The notes under the pieces: generated by a model
Told to the model about the DNA's origin: nothing
What the model saw: only the letters and a program-made list of their open reading frames with translations
The model's database searches: none
DNA from: CAIWHR01 sp963726775
GTDB lineage: Bacteria; Pseudomonadota; Gammaproteobacteria; Burkholderiales; Casimicrobiaceae
Assembly: GCA_963726775.1 (NCBI GenBank)
Contig: CAVSDL010000001.1
Span: forward strand, 496,001 to 560,000
Direction of reading: 5' to 3'
Length of the DNA: 64,000 nucleotides
Shown here: piece after piece, positions 35,659 to 46,770 of the stretch
Numbering within the stretch: position 1 is the stretch's first letter
How the letters are laid out: each line of letters begins with the position of its first letter
Translations under genes and position numbers: made by a program

Positions 35659-36679
35659 CTCACCGCGTTGGTGGGTCAAGATCAGCCACGGCGGAAGAAC
35701 AATACAGCGCAGCACTGGGACTGAAGACAAAGCCCAAGCCCAGGAGTACCACGACAAGCTGAAAGCATCGCTGTGGGAGCAACAACGGCTCGGCGTCAAG
35801 CCGCGTCGCGCATGGAAGGAAGCGGTCGTACGATGGCTTGCCGAGACATCCGACAAGGCCACTCACGACGGCGACATCAAGAAGCTGCGCTGGCTGGATG
35901 CGTTCCTGGGCAAACTGATGCTCGACGAAATCACGCTGGACGTCATTGACCGCGTCAAGTCCGAACGACTGAAGACGGTAAGCAAGTCGACGGTCAATCG
36001 TTACCTGGCAGTGGTCAGATCCATTCTATTGCGGGCACGGGACGAATGGGAGTGGATCGACAAGGCGCCGAAGGTCAAGCTGTTCAGGGAACCTCCCGGG
36101 CGGGAGCGGTCGATTACGGTTGAGCAGGCGGAGGCACTGCTGCGCGAATTGCCGGCGCATCAGCGCGACGTCGTGCTCTTCGCTCTCGCCACCGGGCTGC
36201 GGCAGTCGAATGCGCTCAGGCTCGAGTGGTCGCACGTCAACCTCGAAAGCGGTCACGCTTGGGTGGACGCGGATCAATCGAAGAATCGCAGGCCGATTGC
36301 CGTGCCGCTCAACTCGAAGGCGCTGGAGGTCTTACGCCGGCAGATCGGCAAGCACCCGGTTCGCGTGTTTACGTACGCGGGCGGGCCCCTGAACAGAGCC
36401 AACACGCACGCGTGGCAGAGAGCGCTGAAGCGTGCGGGTATCGAGAACTTCCGTTGGCACGATCTGAGGCACACTTGGGCCACGTGGCATCGGCAGTCGG
36501 GGACGCCTACGCACGAGCTCCAGCGCCTGGGTGGTTGGCGGACTTCAGTGATGGTCGAACGCTACGCGCACTTGGCGCCGGATCATCTGGCGACAGCCGC
36601 CAACCGCATCGATCCGCTGCTCGAGGGTTACGATTTGGCTGCGCTGGAAAAGAAGAAAGGGGTCAGCGAACAGCGCTAA
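35636..36679 (+). CDS. Tyrosine-type site-specific integrase of the tRNA-Phe island
   Basis: 347 residues. N-terminal DNA-binding segment (SLYKRNDSPRWWVKISHGGRTI), core-binding domain (~65-150) and catalytic domain with all key residues: R in ALATGLRQSNALRL, H-x-x-R in WHDLRHTWATWH, then LGGWRTSVMVERYAHL with the nucleophilic Tyr. AAGGAG lies ~14 bases before the ATG at 35636; a longer frame from 35558 also exists. It ends 14 bases before the 45-bp repeat in tRNA-Phe, the usual place for the enzyme that inserted the island. Confidence 0.93.
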   Translation: MSLYKRNDSPRWWVKISHGGRTIQRSTGTEDKAQAQEYHDKLKASLWEQQRLGVKPRRAWKEAVVRWLAETSDKATHDGDIKKLRWLDAFLGKLMLDEITLDVIDRVKSERLKTVSKSTVNRYLAVVRSILLRARDEWEWIDKAPKVKLFREPPGRERSITVEQAEALLRELPAHQRDVVLFALATGLRQSNALRLEWSHVNLESGHAWVDADQSKNRRPIAVPLNSKALEVLRRQIGKHPVRVFTYAGGPLNRANTHAWQRALKRAGIENFRWHDLRHTWATWHRQSGTPTHELQRLGGWRTSVMVERYAHLAPDHLATAANRIDPLLEGYDLAALEKKKGVSEQR

Positions 36680-36693
36680 CCCCTTGTGATTGT

Positions 36694-36769
<76 letters not shown>

Positions 36770-36804
36770 GACTTTGAATCAGGCACTTGCGTGCCGCCAA
36801 TTGC

Positions 36805-36826
36805 AAAACACCCCGGCGTCGGGGTG
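36805..36826 (-). terminator. Rho-independent terminator of the kdp operon
   Basis: On the minus strand CACCCCG-ACGC-CGGGGTG (7-bp stem) is followed by TTTT. It lies about 155 bases after the kdpE stop and before tRNA-Phe, separating the two transcripts. Confidence 0.75.
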
Positions 36827-36979
36827 CTTGGTCAATCGGCAAGTCTGCTATTTTACTGCAAATGCGCGCCTTGCACACGCGCAAGCGTGCGCCGTCGGCC
36901 CGAGAGCACCGGGACGCCTGCGACGGGAGCCGCCGGCCTGACGTTGTCCCGATGCGATCATGCACGCGAGCGCGGCCAT

Positions 36980-37675
36980 TCAGTCCGCGACGAGGCGATA
37001 GCCGACCGCCGTCTCGGTCAACAGGTGTCTGGGTTGCGCGGGGTCGTCTTCCAGTTTTTGCCGCAAATGAACCATGTGCACGCGCAGGTAGTGATCGCGA
37101 TCGATATAGGCCGGTCCCCAAACCTCGCGCAGCATCTGGCGATGCGTCAGTACTCGCCCGACGTTGCCGATCATGATAGTAAGGAGGCGATATTCGATCG
37201 GTGTGAGATGCACGATGGCGCCGTTCTTGGTCACCTTGCGTACCGTCAGATCGATTTCGACATCGCCGAACCGGAAGACCGACGCATTGCCTGTCGACGC
37301 GCCGCTCTTGCGGCGTAACGTCGCCCGGACTCGGGCCAGGAGTTCCCCCACGCCGAAGGGCTTGGTCAGGTAGTCGTCGGCCCCGGCATCCAGCGCGGCG
37401 ATCTTGTCCTGCTCACCTGTGCGCGCCGAAAGCACGATGATGGGCTGCGACGACCAGCTTCGGAAATCGCGGATGAAATCGACACCGTCGCCATCCGGCA
37501 GGCCGAGGTCCAGGATCACGAGGTCGGGCTTGCGCGTCCCCGCTTCGACCAGGCCCTGTTTGATGGTGCCCGCGTCGAACACGTGCCATCCTTCCGTTTC
37601 CAGCGCGGTGCGCAGGAACCGGCGGATCTGGACTTCATCCTCCACCAGCACCACGACGGGCGCCGGATCGATCAT
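36980..37675 (-). CDS. kdpE: KdpE response regulator
   Basis: 231 residues, OmpR family. Receiver: VVLVEDEVQIRRFL, Asp in LVILDLGLPDGDG, Thr/Ser in IIVLSAR, Lys in YLTKPFG. Winged helix: HLTPIEYRLLTIMI, GRVLTHRQMLREVWG, YLRVHMVHLRQKLEDDP, ending ETAVGYRL, all typical of KdpE. It overlaps kdpD by four bases. Phosphorylated KdpE activates kdp transcription under potassium limitation; its binding site should lie upstream of 45218. Confidence 0.96.
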   Translation of the reverse strand: MIDPAPVVVLVEDEVQIRRFLRTALETEGWHVFDAGTIKQGLVEAGTRKPDLVILDLGLPDGDGVDFIRDFRSWSSQPIIVLSARTGEQDKIAALDAGADDYLTKPFGVGELLARVRATLRRKSGASTGNASVFRFGDVEIDLTVRKVTKNGAIVHLTPIEYRLLTIMIGNVGRVLTHRQMLREVWGPAYIDRDHYLRVHMVHLRQKLEDDPAQPRHLLTETAVGYRLVAD

Positions 37676-40398
37676 GCCTTGCCTTCGCCGGCTCGCTCCA
37701 GCAACGCTGTGTCTTCCTGCGGCGCCGCGGGCGGGATGCCGAGCGGCAGCGTGAAACAGAAGCGCGCCCCGCCGGACGGATTGTTTTCCGCCCAGATCCT
37801 GCCGCGATGCGCGTCGACGATGGCGCGGCTGATGGCGAGGCCAAGACCGACGCCGGGTGTTGCCGACTCGCGCGCGCCGCGGGTAAATTTTTCGAAGATC
37901 GTTTCCTCCTGACCGTGGGGAATGCCCGGGCCAAGATCGCTCACGGCCACCAGAAGTTGCTCGCCCGACACTTCAGCCGCCAGGCGAATCGGCGTGCCTG
38001 ACGGCGTGTATTTGCTCGCGTTTTCCAGCAGGTTGTAGAGCACCCGTTCGATCAGCATCGCGTCGAATTCGACCAGCGGCAGGTTCGGTGCGAGTGTCAC
38101 TTCCACCTTGTGGCGGGTCAGCGCCGAGGACGCGGCCTTGAGCGCACTTCCGACAATCTCCTCGAAGGGCTGCCATTGCATTCGCAGCTTGACTTCACCG
38201 CTCTGGATGCGCGCCATATCGAGCAAGTTCTCGACCAGAGCGTTCATCCGCCGCGCTTCGCCGGCAATGCCGCGCGCAGTCTCGATTTGCGTCGGCGAGA
38301 GCGGCGGCTTCGTGAAGGCGAGCGACTCGGCGAGCCCCAGCAACGCCGTCAGCGGCGTACGCAGGTCGTGCGAGAGCGCCGAGAGCAGCGAGTTGCGCAG
38401 CCGTTCGGACTCCATCGTGAGCAACGCCTGCTGCGCCACGTCGACATAGTGCACGCGCTCGAGCGCGATGGCCACGAGTGCCGCGAACGTGTCGAGATGG
38501 CGTTTTTGCTCGGGTACCAGCAACATTCGGCGGTGCGCAGGCTTGATCGCGAGCACGCCGCGCGTGCGCATCGGTGCGCGCAGCGGCAGATAGGTGAGCT
38601 CGCTGCCCGCCAGCGTGTCGGTTCCGGCACCGGCAGGCAGCGACTTGTCGTACGCCCATTGCGCCGCGCCGAGATCGACGGTGACTTCGGGTGTGCTGGC
38701 CAGGTAGGCGACGAGCCGGTCATTCGCGTCGGGAACGAGGATTGCCACCTTTGCGTTGAACATCCGGGCAATGTAGGCGGTCGCGGTCTCGACCACCTGC
38801 TCGGTTTGCAGGTGGCTCGACATGTCGCGCGCGAACTCGTAGACGGCGCGCGAGCGCTCTTCACGATAGGAGGCGACCCGCGCCTGATAGCTCAGACCCG
38901 CGGTCATCTGGCCGACGATGAGCCCCACCGCGAGCATCACGGCAAACGTGAGCAAATACTGCGCATCGCCGACGGCAAACGAAAAGCGCGGAGGGACAAA
39001 GACGAAATCGAAAACGGCCACATTGACGAATGCCGCCATCACCGCCGGTCCGCGGCCGAAGCCGACCGCCACCAGCACCACCGCCAGCAGGAACATCATC
39101 ACGATGTTGGCGAGGTCGAAATACGGAAGCAGCAGGGCAGCGATGAGCGCCGTAGCAAGGCACGCGAGGCCGGCCCACAGGTAGCGCAACAGTTTGAGGT
39201 GGCGGCGCGGGTCTGCCTCTTCCGCCAGAGGATCGACGCGCACGCGGTCAAGCGGAGCGGCATCGCCGCGTCCGATTTCGATGACGTCGACGTCGTCCGC
39301 CAGGTCGGCAATCCGGCGCGCCAATCCTCGTGTCCATGGCCAGATTGTCCGGGATTGGATTCGACCAACGACCACTTTCGAGCAGTTGTGCGTGCGCGCG
39401 TAATCGACGATCAGTGCCGCCGCGTCGCTGCCTGCGAGAATCGTCGTCTTGGCGCCCAGATCCTGGGCGAGTTTCACCGAGCGCAGTATCCGTTCGCGTT
39501 CGGCGGCGGGAAGCCGCTGCAGCGCCGGTGTCTCGACGTATACGGCCGTCCACTCGACACCAAGCTGGGTGGCAAGTCGCGCCGCGCTGCGTACGATGTG
39601 GTCGCTCCCCGCGCGCGATCCGACACAGCACAACAGCGACGCTTCCGTTTTCCAGACGCGTTCGATGGACTTGTCGGAGCGATACGCCTGCACCTCGTCC
39701 TCGACGCGGTCGGCAGTGCGGCGCAGCGCCAGTTCGCGCAGCGCGATGAGATTGCCCTTGCGGAAGAAGTTGCGCGATGCGCGCTCGACCTGCTCGGGGA
39801 GATAGACCTTGCCGGCCTTGAGCCGGGCGAGCAATTCGTCGGCGGGAATGTCGACGAGCAACACCTCGTCGGCACCGTCGAAGATTCGGTCCGGTACCGT
39901 TTCCCACACCTGGATCCCGGTAATCTGGCCAACGACATCATTGAGGCTCTCGATGTGCTGCACGTTGAGCGTCGTATGAACGTCGATGCCGGCCGCGAGC
40001 AGCTCGTCGATGTCCTGCCAGCGTTTCGGATGACGCGAACCGGGCGCGTTGGTGTGCGCGAGTTCGTCGACCAGCAGCAATTTCGGCCGTCGCGCGAGCG
40101 CAGCGTCCAGGTCGAATTCCTTGACCTTCACGGCCTGCACGTCGAGCATGAGTGGCGGCAGCAGTTCCAGTCCCGCGAGGATCGCTTCGGTCTCCGCCCG
40201 GCCGTGCGTTTCCACCAGCCCAACGACGATATCGGTCCCGGATCGCCGCAGCGCCTGGGCCGAGGCCAGCATCGCAAATGTCTTGCCCACACCTGCCGAG
40301 GCGCCGAAGAAAATCTTGAGGCGCCCGCGTCGTTCACGCGCTTCTTTCGCGTTGAACTCCGCGAGCAACTGGTCGGGGTCCGGACGGTCGCTGTTCAT
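37672..40398 (-). CDS. kdpD: KdpD potassium-responsive sensor histidine kinase
   Basis: 908 residues, full length. N-terminal KdpD domain with Walker A GASAGVGKT and the DELAHTNAPGSRHPKRW motif, universal-stress-like domain (~250-365), four membrane helices in the DUF4118 region (~400-500), GAF (~520-650), HisKA SALSHDLRTPLTALLG and HATPase (NLLENASKYTPSG, DLGPGIP, GVGLGLAI). Senses low K+ and phosphorylates KdpE. It begins 120 bases after kdpC, leaving room for a weak internal promoter. Confidence 0.97.
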   Translation of the reverse strand: MNSDRPDPDQLLAEFNAKEARERRGRLKIFFGASAGVGKTFAMLASAQALRRSGTDIVVGLVETHGRAETEAILAGLELLPPLMLDVQAVKVKEFDLDAALARRPKLLLVDELAHTNAPGSRHPKRWQDIDELLAAGIDVHTTLNVQHIESLNDVVGQITGIQVWETVPDRIFDGADEVLLVDIPADELLARLKAGKVYLPEQVERASRNFFRKGNLIALRELALRRTADRVEDEVQAYRSDKSIERVWKTEASLLCCVGSRAGSDHIVRSAARLATQLGVEWTAVYVETPALQRLPAAERERILRSVKLAQDLGAKTTILAGSDAAALIVDYARTHNCSKVVVGRIQSRTIWPWTRGLARRIADLADDVDVIEIGRGDAAPLDRVRVDPLAEEADPRRHLKLLRYLWAGLACLATALIAALLLPYFDLANIVMMFLLAVVLVAVGFGRGPAVMAAFVNVAVFDFVFVPPRFSFAVGDAQYLLTFAVMLAVGLIVGQMTAGLSYQARVASYREERSRAVYEFARDMSSHLQTEQVVETATAYIARMFNAKVAILVPDANDRLVAYLASTPEVTVDLGAAQWAYDKSLPAGAGTDTLAGSELTYLPLRAPMRTRGVLAIKPAHRRMLLVPEQKRHLDTFAALVAIALERVHYVDVAQQALLTMESERLRNSLLSALSHDLRTPLTALLGLAESLAFTKPPLSPTQIETARGIAGEARRMNALVENLLDMARIQSGEVKLRMQWQPFEEIVGSALKAASSALTRHKVEVTLAPNLPLVEFDAMLIERVLYNLLENASKYTPSGTPIRLAAEVSGEQLLVAVSDLGPGIPHGQEETIFEKFTRGARESATPGVGLGLAISRAIVDAHRGRIWAENNPSGGARFCFTLPLGIPPAAPQEDTALLERAGEGKA

Positions 40399-40518
40399 GC
40401 TACGGGCTGAGGATATCCGTGCCGCTCAGTGTAACAAGCGTCGGCCGGTGGTGCGCGTGACCCGCTTGGGATTCCCGTTGCGTTCCCGGACTCGGCTTCC
40501 GGTGCACAGGCGTCGTGC

Positions 40519-41100
40519 CTACTTTCCGGCGCGCTCCAGGGCAAGGTTGAGCTTGAGGACATTCACGCGTGGTTCACCGAGAAGGCCACCGGCCCGCCCT
40601 TCGGTATTTGCGGTGACAAGCGCCCGGACTTGATCCTCGGGCATGCCTCGCACCCGCGCTACACGGCGCACCTGGTACTCGGCCGCCGCCATGCTGATGT
40701 GCGGATCGAGGCCGCTGCCCGACGCAGTGACGAGATCGACCGGCGCCGGGTCCGTGGTGCCCGGGTCGGCATCGCGCGATGCCTTGATGCGATCCTTGAC
40801 CGCGTCCGCGAGCGCCGGGTTTCGCGGGCCCAGGTTCGACCCCGACGACGACGCACCGTTGTACGGCTGCGGCGAAGTCGCCGAAGGCCGGCTCCAGAAG
40901 TATTTCGGATCGTCGAACGCTTGTCCGACGAGGCTCGACCCCACCGTCTTGCCGTCCGCAACGATCAGGCTGCCGTTCGCGGCGCCCGGAAACACGAGTT
41001 GCGCGATGCCGGTCACGAGAAACGGATAGACCACGCCGGTCAGAAGCGTCAACAGGGCGAGCATGCGCCACGCGGGAAGAAATTGGGTGAACATGCGCAA
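40519..41100 (-). CDS. kdpC: KdpC, K+-transporting ATPase subunit C
   Basis: 193 residues. One N-terminal membrane helix (LALLTLLTGVVYPFLVTGIAQL), then the conserved SLIVADGKTVGSSLVGQAF, YFWSRPSAT and GSNLGPRNPAL, the Gln/Asp-rich SGSGLDPHIS region and the C-terminal GRAGGLLGEPRVNVLKLNLAL. Periplasmic-side stabilising subunit of the high-affinity K+ pump. Ten bases after kdpB. Confidence 0.97.
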   Translation of the reverse strand: MRMFTQFLPAWRMLALLTLLTGVVYPFLVTGIAQLVFPGAANGSLIVADGKTVGSSLVGQAFDDPKYFWSRPSATSPQPYNGASSSGSNLGPRNPALADAVKDRIKASRDADPGTTDPAPVDLVTASGSGLDPHISMAAAEYQVRRVARVRGMPEDQVRALVTANTEGRAGGLLGEPRVNVLKLNLALERAGK

Positions 41101-41110
41101 TCTCCGTGAA

Positions 41111-43195
<2,085 letters not shown>

Positions 43196-43222
43196 ATCGA
43201 TTCCTCGAGGAGTGGCGACCGG

Positions 43223-45031
43223 TCAGTGGCCGGCATTGAGCAGCAGATGCTCGACCACGGGGCCGAGTGCCAACGCCGGAACGAACGTCAAGGCTCCGAC
43301 GGTGACCACGGTTCCGATAAGCACGAACACGAACAAAGGCGTGTGCGTCGGCAGCGTGCCGGCCGACGTTGGGACGCGTTTCGCCGCAGCGAACGCGCCG
43401 GCGAGCGCGAGCACGGGAATCGCGAGCCAGTAGCGCGCAAACAGCATCACGATGCCGAGCGCCGTGTTGTAGAACGGCGTGTTCGCCGAAAGCCCGGCGA
43501 ACGCGCTGCCGTTGTTGTTGCCGGCCGACGAGAACGCGTAGAGGATCTCGGAAAAGCCATGCTCGGCGGGATTGGCTACCCCAGCCTTGCCGGCGTCGAC
43601 CATGACGGCAATCGCCGTTCCGCAGAGCACCAGCAGCGGCGGAATCAGGATCGCGATCGACGCCATCTTGATCTCGAACGCGCCGATCTTCTTGCCAAGG
43701 TACTCGGGCGTGCGGCCAATCATCAGCCCGGCGATGAACACCGCAACGATTGCGAACATGATCATCCCGTACAACCCGGATCCCACGCCGCCGAAGATCA
43801 CTTCGCCGAGTTGGATCAGCCACATCGGAATCATTCCCGAGAGCGGCATGAACGAATCGTGCATCGCATTGACCGAACCGTTCGACGCCGACGTCGTGGC
43901 GACAGCCCACAGCGCGGAGTTGGCGACGCCGAAGCGCACTTCCTTGCCTTCCATGTTGCCCCCTGGGTTCGTCGCGGTCGCGACCTGATCCGCGCCGAGC
44001 CCGGCCAGCACCGGATTGCCGGCGCCCTCGCCTATGTAGACCGCGGCAACGAGCGGGACGAACACCAGCGTCATCGCCGCTAGCAGCGCCCAGCCCTGGC
44101 GCGTGTCGCCGATCATCCTGCCGAACGTGTAGCAGAGCGCCGCGCCGATCAGCAGAATCGAGAGCGATTCCAGCAAATTCGTGAGCGGCGTCGGGTTTTC
44201 GAGCGGGTGTGCTGAATTGACGTTGTAGAAGCCGCCGCCGTTGGTTCCGAGCTGTTTGATCGCGATCTGCGACGCTGCGGGACCCAGTGGAATCGTCTGT
44301 TCGGACGCGGTCGTCTTCTCGGTGACAGGGTTGCCTTTTTCATCCTTGAGCGGCTGGCCGTCGGGCCCGTTCTTCGGACTATCGTAGGTCACCGGCTGGA
44401 CGAGCGTCGCGGTTGCGTACCTGTCGAACGTCTGCGGCACGCCCTGGCTCACCAGCACCAGTGACAGGACAATCGACAGGGGCAGCAGAATGTAGAGAGT
44501 CGAGCGGGTGAGGTCGACCCAGAAGTTGCCGATGCCGGCGACCTCCTTGCGCGCAAAGCCACGAATCAGCGCGACAAGCACCGCCATCCCGGTCGCCGCG
44601 GAGACGAAGTTCTGCACAGCGAGCGCGAGCATCTGGGTGAGATAGCTCATCGTCGATTCGCCGCCATAGCCCTGCCAATTGGTGTTCGTGGCGAAGCTGG
44701 CCGCGGTATTGAACGCCGAGTCCGGGCTCACCGCTGCCATGTCCTGCGGATTCAGCGGGAGCCACGGCTGCAGTCGCTGCAATGCGTAAACGGCCAGGGC
44801 GCCGGCAAGATTGAACCACAGCATCGCCAGCGCGTATTCGGTCCAGATCATGTCGCGAGCCGGGTCCACACCAGCGGCGCGGTAGAGCAAACGCTCCAGC
44901 GGGCCACCAATGCGTTGCGCACGCGTCGCGCGGCCTTCGTACACGGCGGCCATGTAGGCGCCCAGCGGCTTCGCGAGCAGCAGCAGGACGGCGACGTACA
45001 GTCCCAGTTGCAGCCATCCGAAGGGTGTCAT
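43223..45031 (-). CDS. kdpA: KdpA, K+ channel-like subunit
   Basis: 602 residues, ten helices, superfamily of K+ transporters. Selectivity-filter-like segments: FNTAASFATNTNWQGYGGE, QLGTNGGGFYNVNSAHPLENPT, NSALWAVATTSASNGSVNAMHDSF and FSSAGNNNGSAFAGL. The ATG overlaps the kdpF stop (TCATGA). Binds and conducts K+ in the Kdp pump. Confidence 0.98.
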   Translation of the reverse strand: MTPFGWLQLGLYVAVLLLLAKPLGAYMAAVYEGRATRAQRIGGPLERLLYRAAGVDPARDMIWTEYALAMLWFNLAGALAVYALQRLQPWLPLNPQDMAAVSPDSAFNTAASFATNTNWQGYGGESTMSYLTQMLALAVQNFVSAATGMAVLVALIRGFARKEVAGIGNFWVDLTRSTLYILLPLSIVLSLVLVSQGVPQTFDRYATATLVQPVTYDSPKNGPDGQPLKDEKGNPVTEKTTASEQTIPLGPAASQIAIKQLGTNGGGFYNVNSAHPLENPTPLTNLLESLSILLIGAALCYTFGRMIGDTRQGWALLAAMTLVFVPLVAAVYIGEGAGNPVLAGLGADQVATATNPGGNMEGKEVRFGVANSALWAVATTSASNGSVNAMHDSFMPLSGMIPMWLIQLGEVIFGGVGSGLYGMIMFAIVAVFIAGLMIGRTPEYLGKKIGAFEIKMASIAILIPPLLVLCGTAIAVMVDAGKAGVANPAEHGFSEILYAFSSAGNNNGSAFAGLSANTPFYNTALGIVMLFARYWLAIPVLALAGAFAAAKRVPTSAGTLPTHTPLFVFVLIGTVVTVGALTFVPALALGPVVEHLLLNAGH

Positions 45032-45120
45032 GAAAACGCCTCCGGTTTGAACAGCGCGATGATGAGGTAGACGAAGATGCCGATGGCAACGATGCCGCTC
45101 ACCCAGTAGACCCAGTTCAT
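45028..45120 (-). CDS. kdpF: KdpF small membrane subunit
   Basis: 30 residues: MNWVYWVSGIVAIGIFVYLI followed by IALFKPEAFS, a single membrane helix with the typical FKPExF ending of KdpF. Start overlaps the stop of the small upstream ORF (ATGA at 45117-45120) and its stop overlaps the kdpA start, so all three are translationally coupled. KdpF stabilises the KdpABC complex in E. coli. Confidence 0.93.
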   Translation of the reverse strand: MNWVYWVSGIVAIGIFVYLIIALFKPEAFS

Positions 45121-45218
45121 GAACGGCCTCCCTTGCCCATGAGGCTTGCGCAGAACCGGATCAGGCCTGCCGACAGCGCGAAAAATCCCACGATCACAGC
45201 GACGAAGACGAAATCCAT
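45117..45218 (-). CDS. Small single-helix membrane protein coupled to kdpF
   Basis: 33 residues: MDFVFVAVIVGFFALSAGLI then RFCASLMGKGGRS. One hydrophobic helix with a basic C-terminus. AAGGGGAT lies six bases before the ATG, the best ribosome site in this stretch, and the stop overlaps kdpF by four bases. It is the first gene of the kdp transcript. Function unknown; possibly an accessory peptide of the pump. Confidence 0.75.
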   Translation of the reverse strand: MDFVFVAVIVGFFALSAGLIRFCASLMGKGGRS

Positions 45219-45277
45219 GGCGATCCCCTTTGGTTGCCGCTCAAAATGCCGACCTCGAATTCGGGCTGCGCCGCCGG

Positions 45278-45469
45278 TCACCCGTCGACGTACGTCAACG
45301 GTGTGCCAAGTCTCCGCATGGCGGGCCGACGACGCGCGTCGGGAACGTTTGTGCTGGGCGACTCCCGGTGCATGTCGCGAAGACGTGCGACAAATGCAAC
45401 CGCCAGAAGGACGGCGAAAATCAGAAACAACAGCGCGAAGCGAAAAAGCATCCATTCGTGCACGATCAT
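45278..45469 (-). CDS. Possible small membrane protein upstream of kdp
   Basis: 63 residues: a strongly hydrophobic helix MLFRFALLFLIFAVLLAVAF near the N-terminus and an Arg-rich tail. AAGAGGA touches the ATG, which is closer than ideal. No family recognised. It may instead be a chance frame within the kdp leader, where the KdpE-controlled promoter should lie. Confidence 0.4.
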   Translation of the reverse strand: MIVHEWMLFRFALLFLIFAVLLAVAFVARLRDMHRESPSTNVPDARRRPAMRRLGTPLTYVDG

Positions 45470-45719
45470 TCCTCTTGTTGAAGCGATGAAGACAATTTAC
45501 CCGCCAGCAGACAAAGAGGCCGTTCATATTCGGCGTGCCGGCGTAAAGAAAGCGTTAAGAACGCCGCAAACCTCGGAGTGACCGGCGGGCGACCGGGTCG
45601 GCGACGCGTCTTTGGCGTTGCGCGCAGGGGAGCAATCCCGCTTCAGGAACCCTCGGACCGGGACATTCCCGGGTACACCTGCCGCGCCGGATGCGCAGCG
45701 GCCGCGTATCGGGACAACG

Positions 45720-46628
45720 CTAGGCGACGAAGAACGCGCGCAGCTCGCGCAGCGTCTCGTCCGGCGCTTCTTCCGCCAGGAAATGGCCGGATGGCAATGC
45801 CCGGCCACGTACGTCCGTCGCGACCTCGCCCCAATCGCGCAGCGGCGCGAACAGGCGGTTCACCACGCCCTTGTCACCCCAGAGCGCCAGCAGCGGGCAG
45901 GTGATGCGCTTGTCGGCATCGGCCGCGTCGTGTTCGAGATCGATGCCCGCCGCCGCGCGATAGTCCTCGCACGTGGCATGGATGGTCGCGGGATCCCCGA
46001 AACACCGCTCGTATTCGGCCAGCGCAACCGTGTCGAATTTCGCAATTCCGCCCGACCAGGTGCTCAGCTTTTTCCGCAGGTAGTAAATGGGGTCGGCACC
46101 GATCAGCCGCTCGGGCAGGTCGAACGGCTGAATGAGGAAGAACCAGTGATAGTAAGCAGTCGCGAACGCCTTGTCGGTCCGGCCGTACATGATGCGCGTC
46201 GGCGAGATGTCGAGCACCGCGACGCGGTCGACGGCCTGCGGGTGATCGAGACACAAACGGTGAGCGACGCGCGCGCCGCGGTCATGGCTGGCGACGTGGA
46301 ATCGACGATGACCCAGCGCGTGCATCATCTCGACCTGGTCGGCGGCCAGGGCACGCTTCGAATAGTTGACCGACCGTTCGCCGCCATCGGGCTTCGATGA
46401 ATCACCGTAGCCGCGAAGGTCGCTGCATACGACGGTGAATCGCTCGGCAAGGCGCGTCGCGATCCGGTGCCACATCGCGTGCGTCTGCGGATAGCCATGC
46501 AGCAGCAGGAGCGGCGGCCCGCCGCCGCCAACGACACAGTGGATCTCGGCCCCCGACGTGCGAATTCGGTGGGCGATGAATCCCGGGAACAGGATCGCAT
46601 CCGCGCGGCTCACACTTTCACCAATCAT
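45720..46628 (-). CDS. Haloacetate/fluoroacetate dehalogenase-like alpha/beta hydrolase
   Basis: 302 residues from the ATG at 46628. In fluoroacetate dehalogenases the nucleophile Asp and two carboxylate-binding Arg form H-D-R-G-x-R; here residues 115-120 are HDRGAR (D116, R117, R120). The halide-site pair His-Trp is at H161-W162 (YYHWFFLIQP), the second acid at D140 (AVLDISP), and the base His in SGHFLAEEAP. The oxyanion region is LHGYPQTHAMW. All key residues of the defluorinating branch are thus present, as opposed to an epoxide hydrolase. Real substrate unproven. Same strand as the receptor and sugar-acid genes upstream. Confidence 0.85.
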   Translation of the reverse strand: MIGESVSRADAILFPGFIAHRIRTSGAEIHCVVGGGGPPLLLLHGYPQTHAMWHRIATRLAERFTVVCSDLRGYGDSSKPDGGERSVNYSKRALAADQVEMMHALGHRRFHVASHDRGARVAHRLCLDHPQAVDRVAVLDISPTRIMYGRTDKAFATAYYHWFFLIQPFDLPERLIGADPIYYLRKKLSTWSGGIAKFDTVALAEYERCFGDPATIHATCEDYRAAAGIDLEHDAADADKRITCPLLALWGDKGVVNRLFAPLRDWGEVATDVRGRALPSGHFLAEEAPDETLRELRAFFVA

Positions 46629-46631
46629 GAT

Positions 46632-46720
46632 GGAACTGGGTGACACTTTCGCAAATACGGTAGTCGTTCCCGCGTGCGCGGGAACGACGACATTTCTGCA
46701 GCCGTTGTCACGCGATTGAG
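46632..46720. repeat. Interspersed repeat, copy A
   Basis: Opens with GGAACTGGGTGACACTTTCG, then a perfect 12-bp hairpin GTCGTTCCCGCG/CGCGGGAACGAC with a two-base loop (46663-46688), then GCCGTTGTCACGCGATTGAG. The same opening, palindrome and ending recur at 47.78 and 52.25 kb. Confidence 0.7.
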
Positions 46721-46770
46721 TACAGCTCGGTAAGGCGTGTTCACGCGACGTCCGCAAAAGCGAGCGCGCC

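Noticed and set aside
38110..40410. 766-codon plus-strand frame opposite kdpD
   Set aside because: Same codon-structure artefact; kdpD on the other strand is complete.
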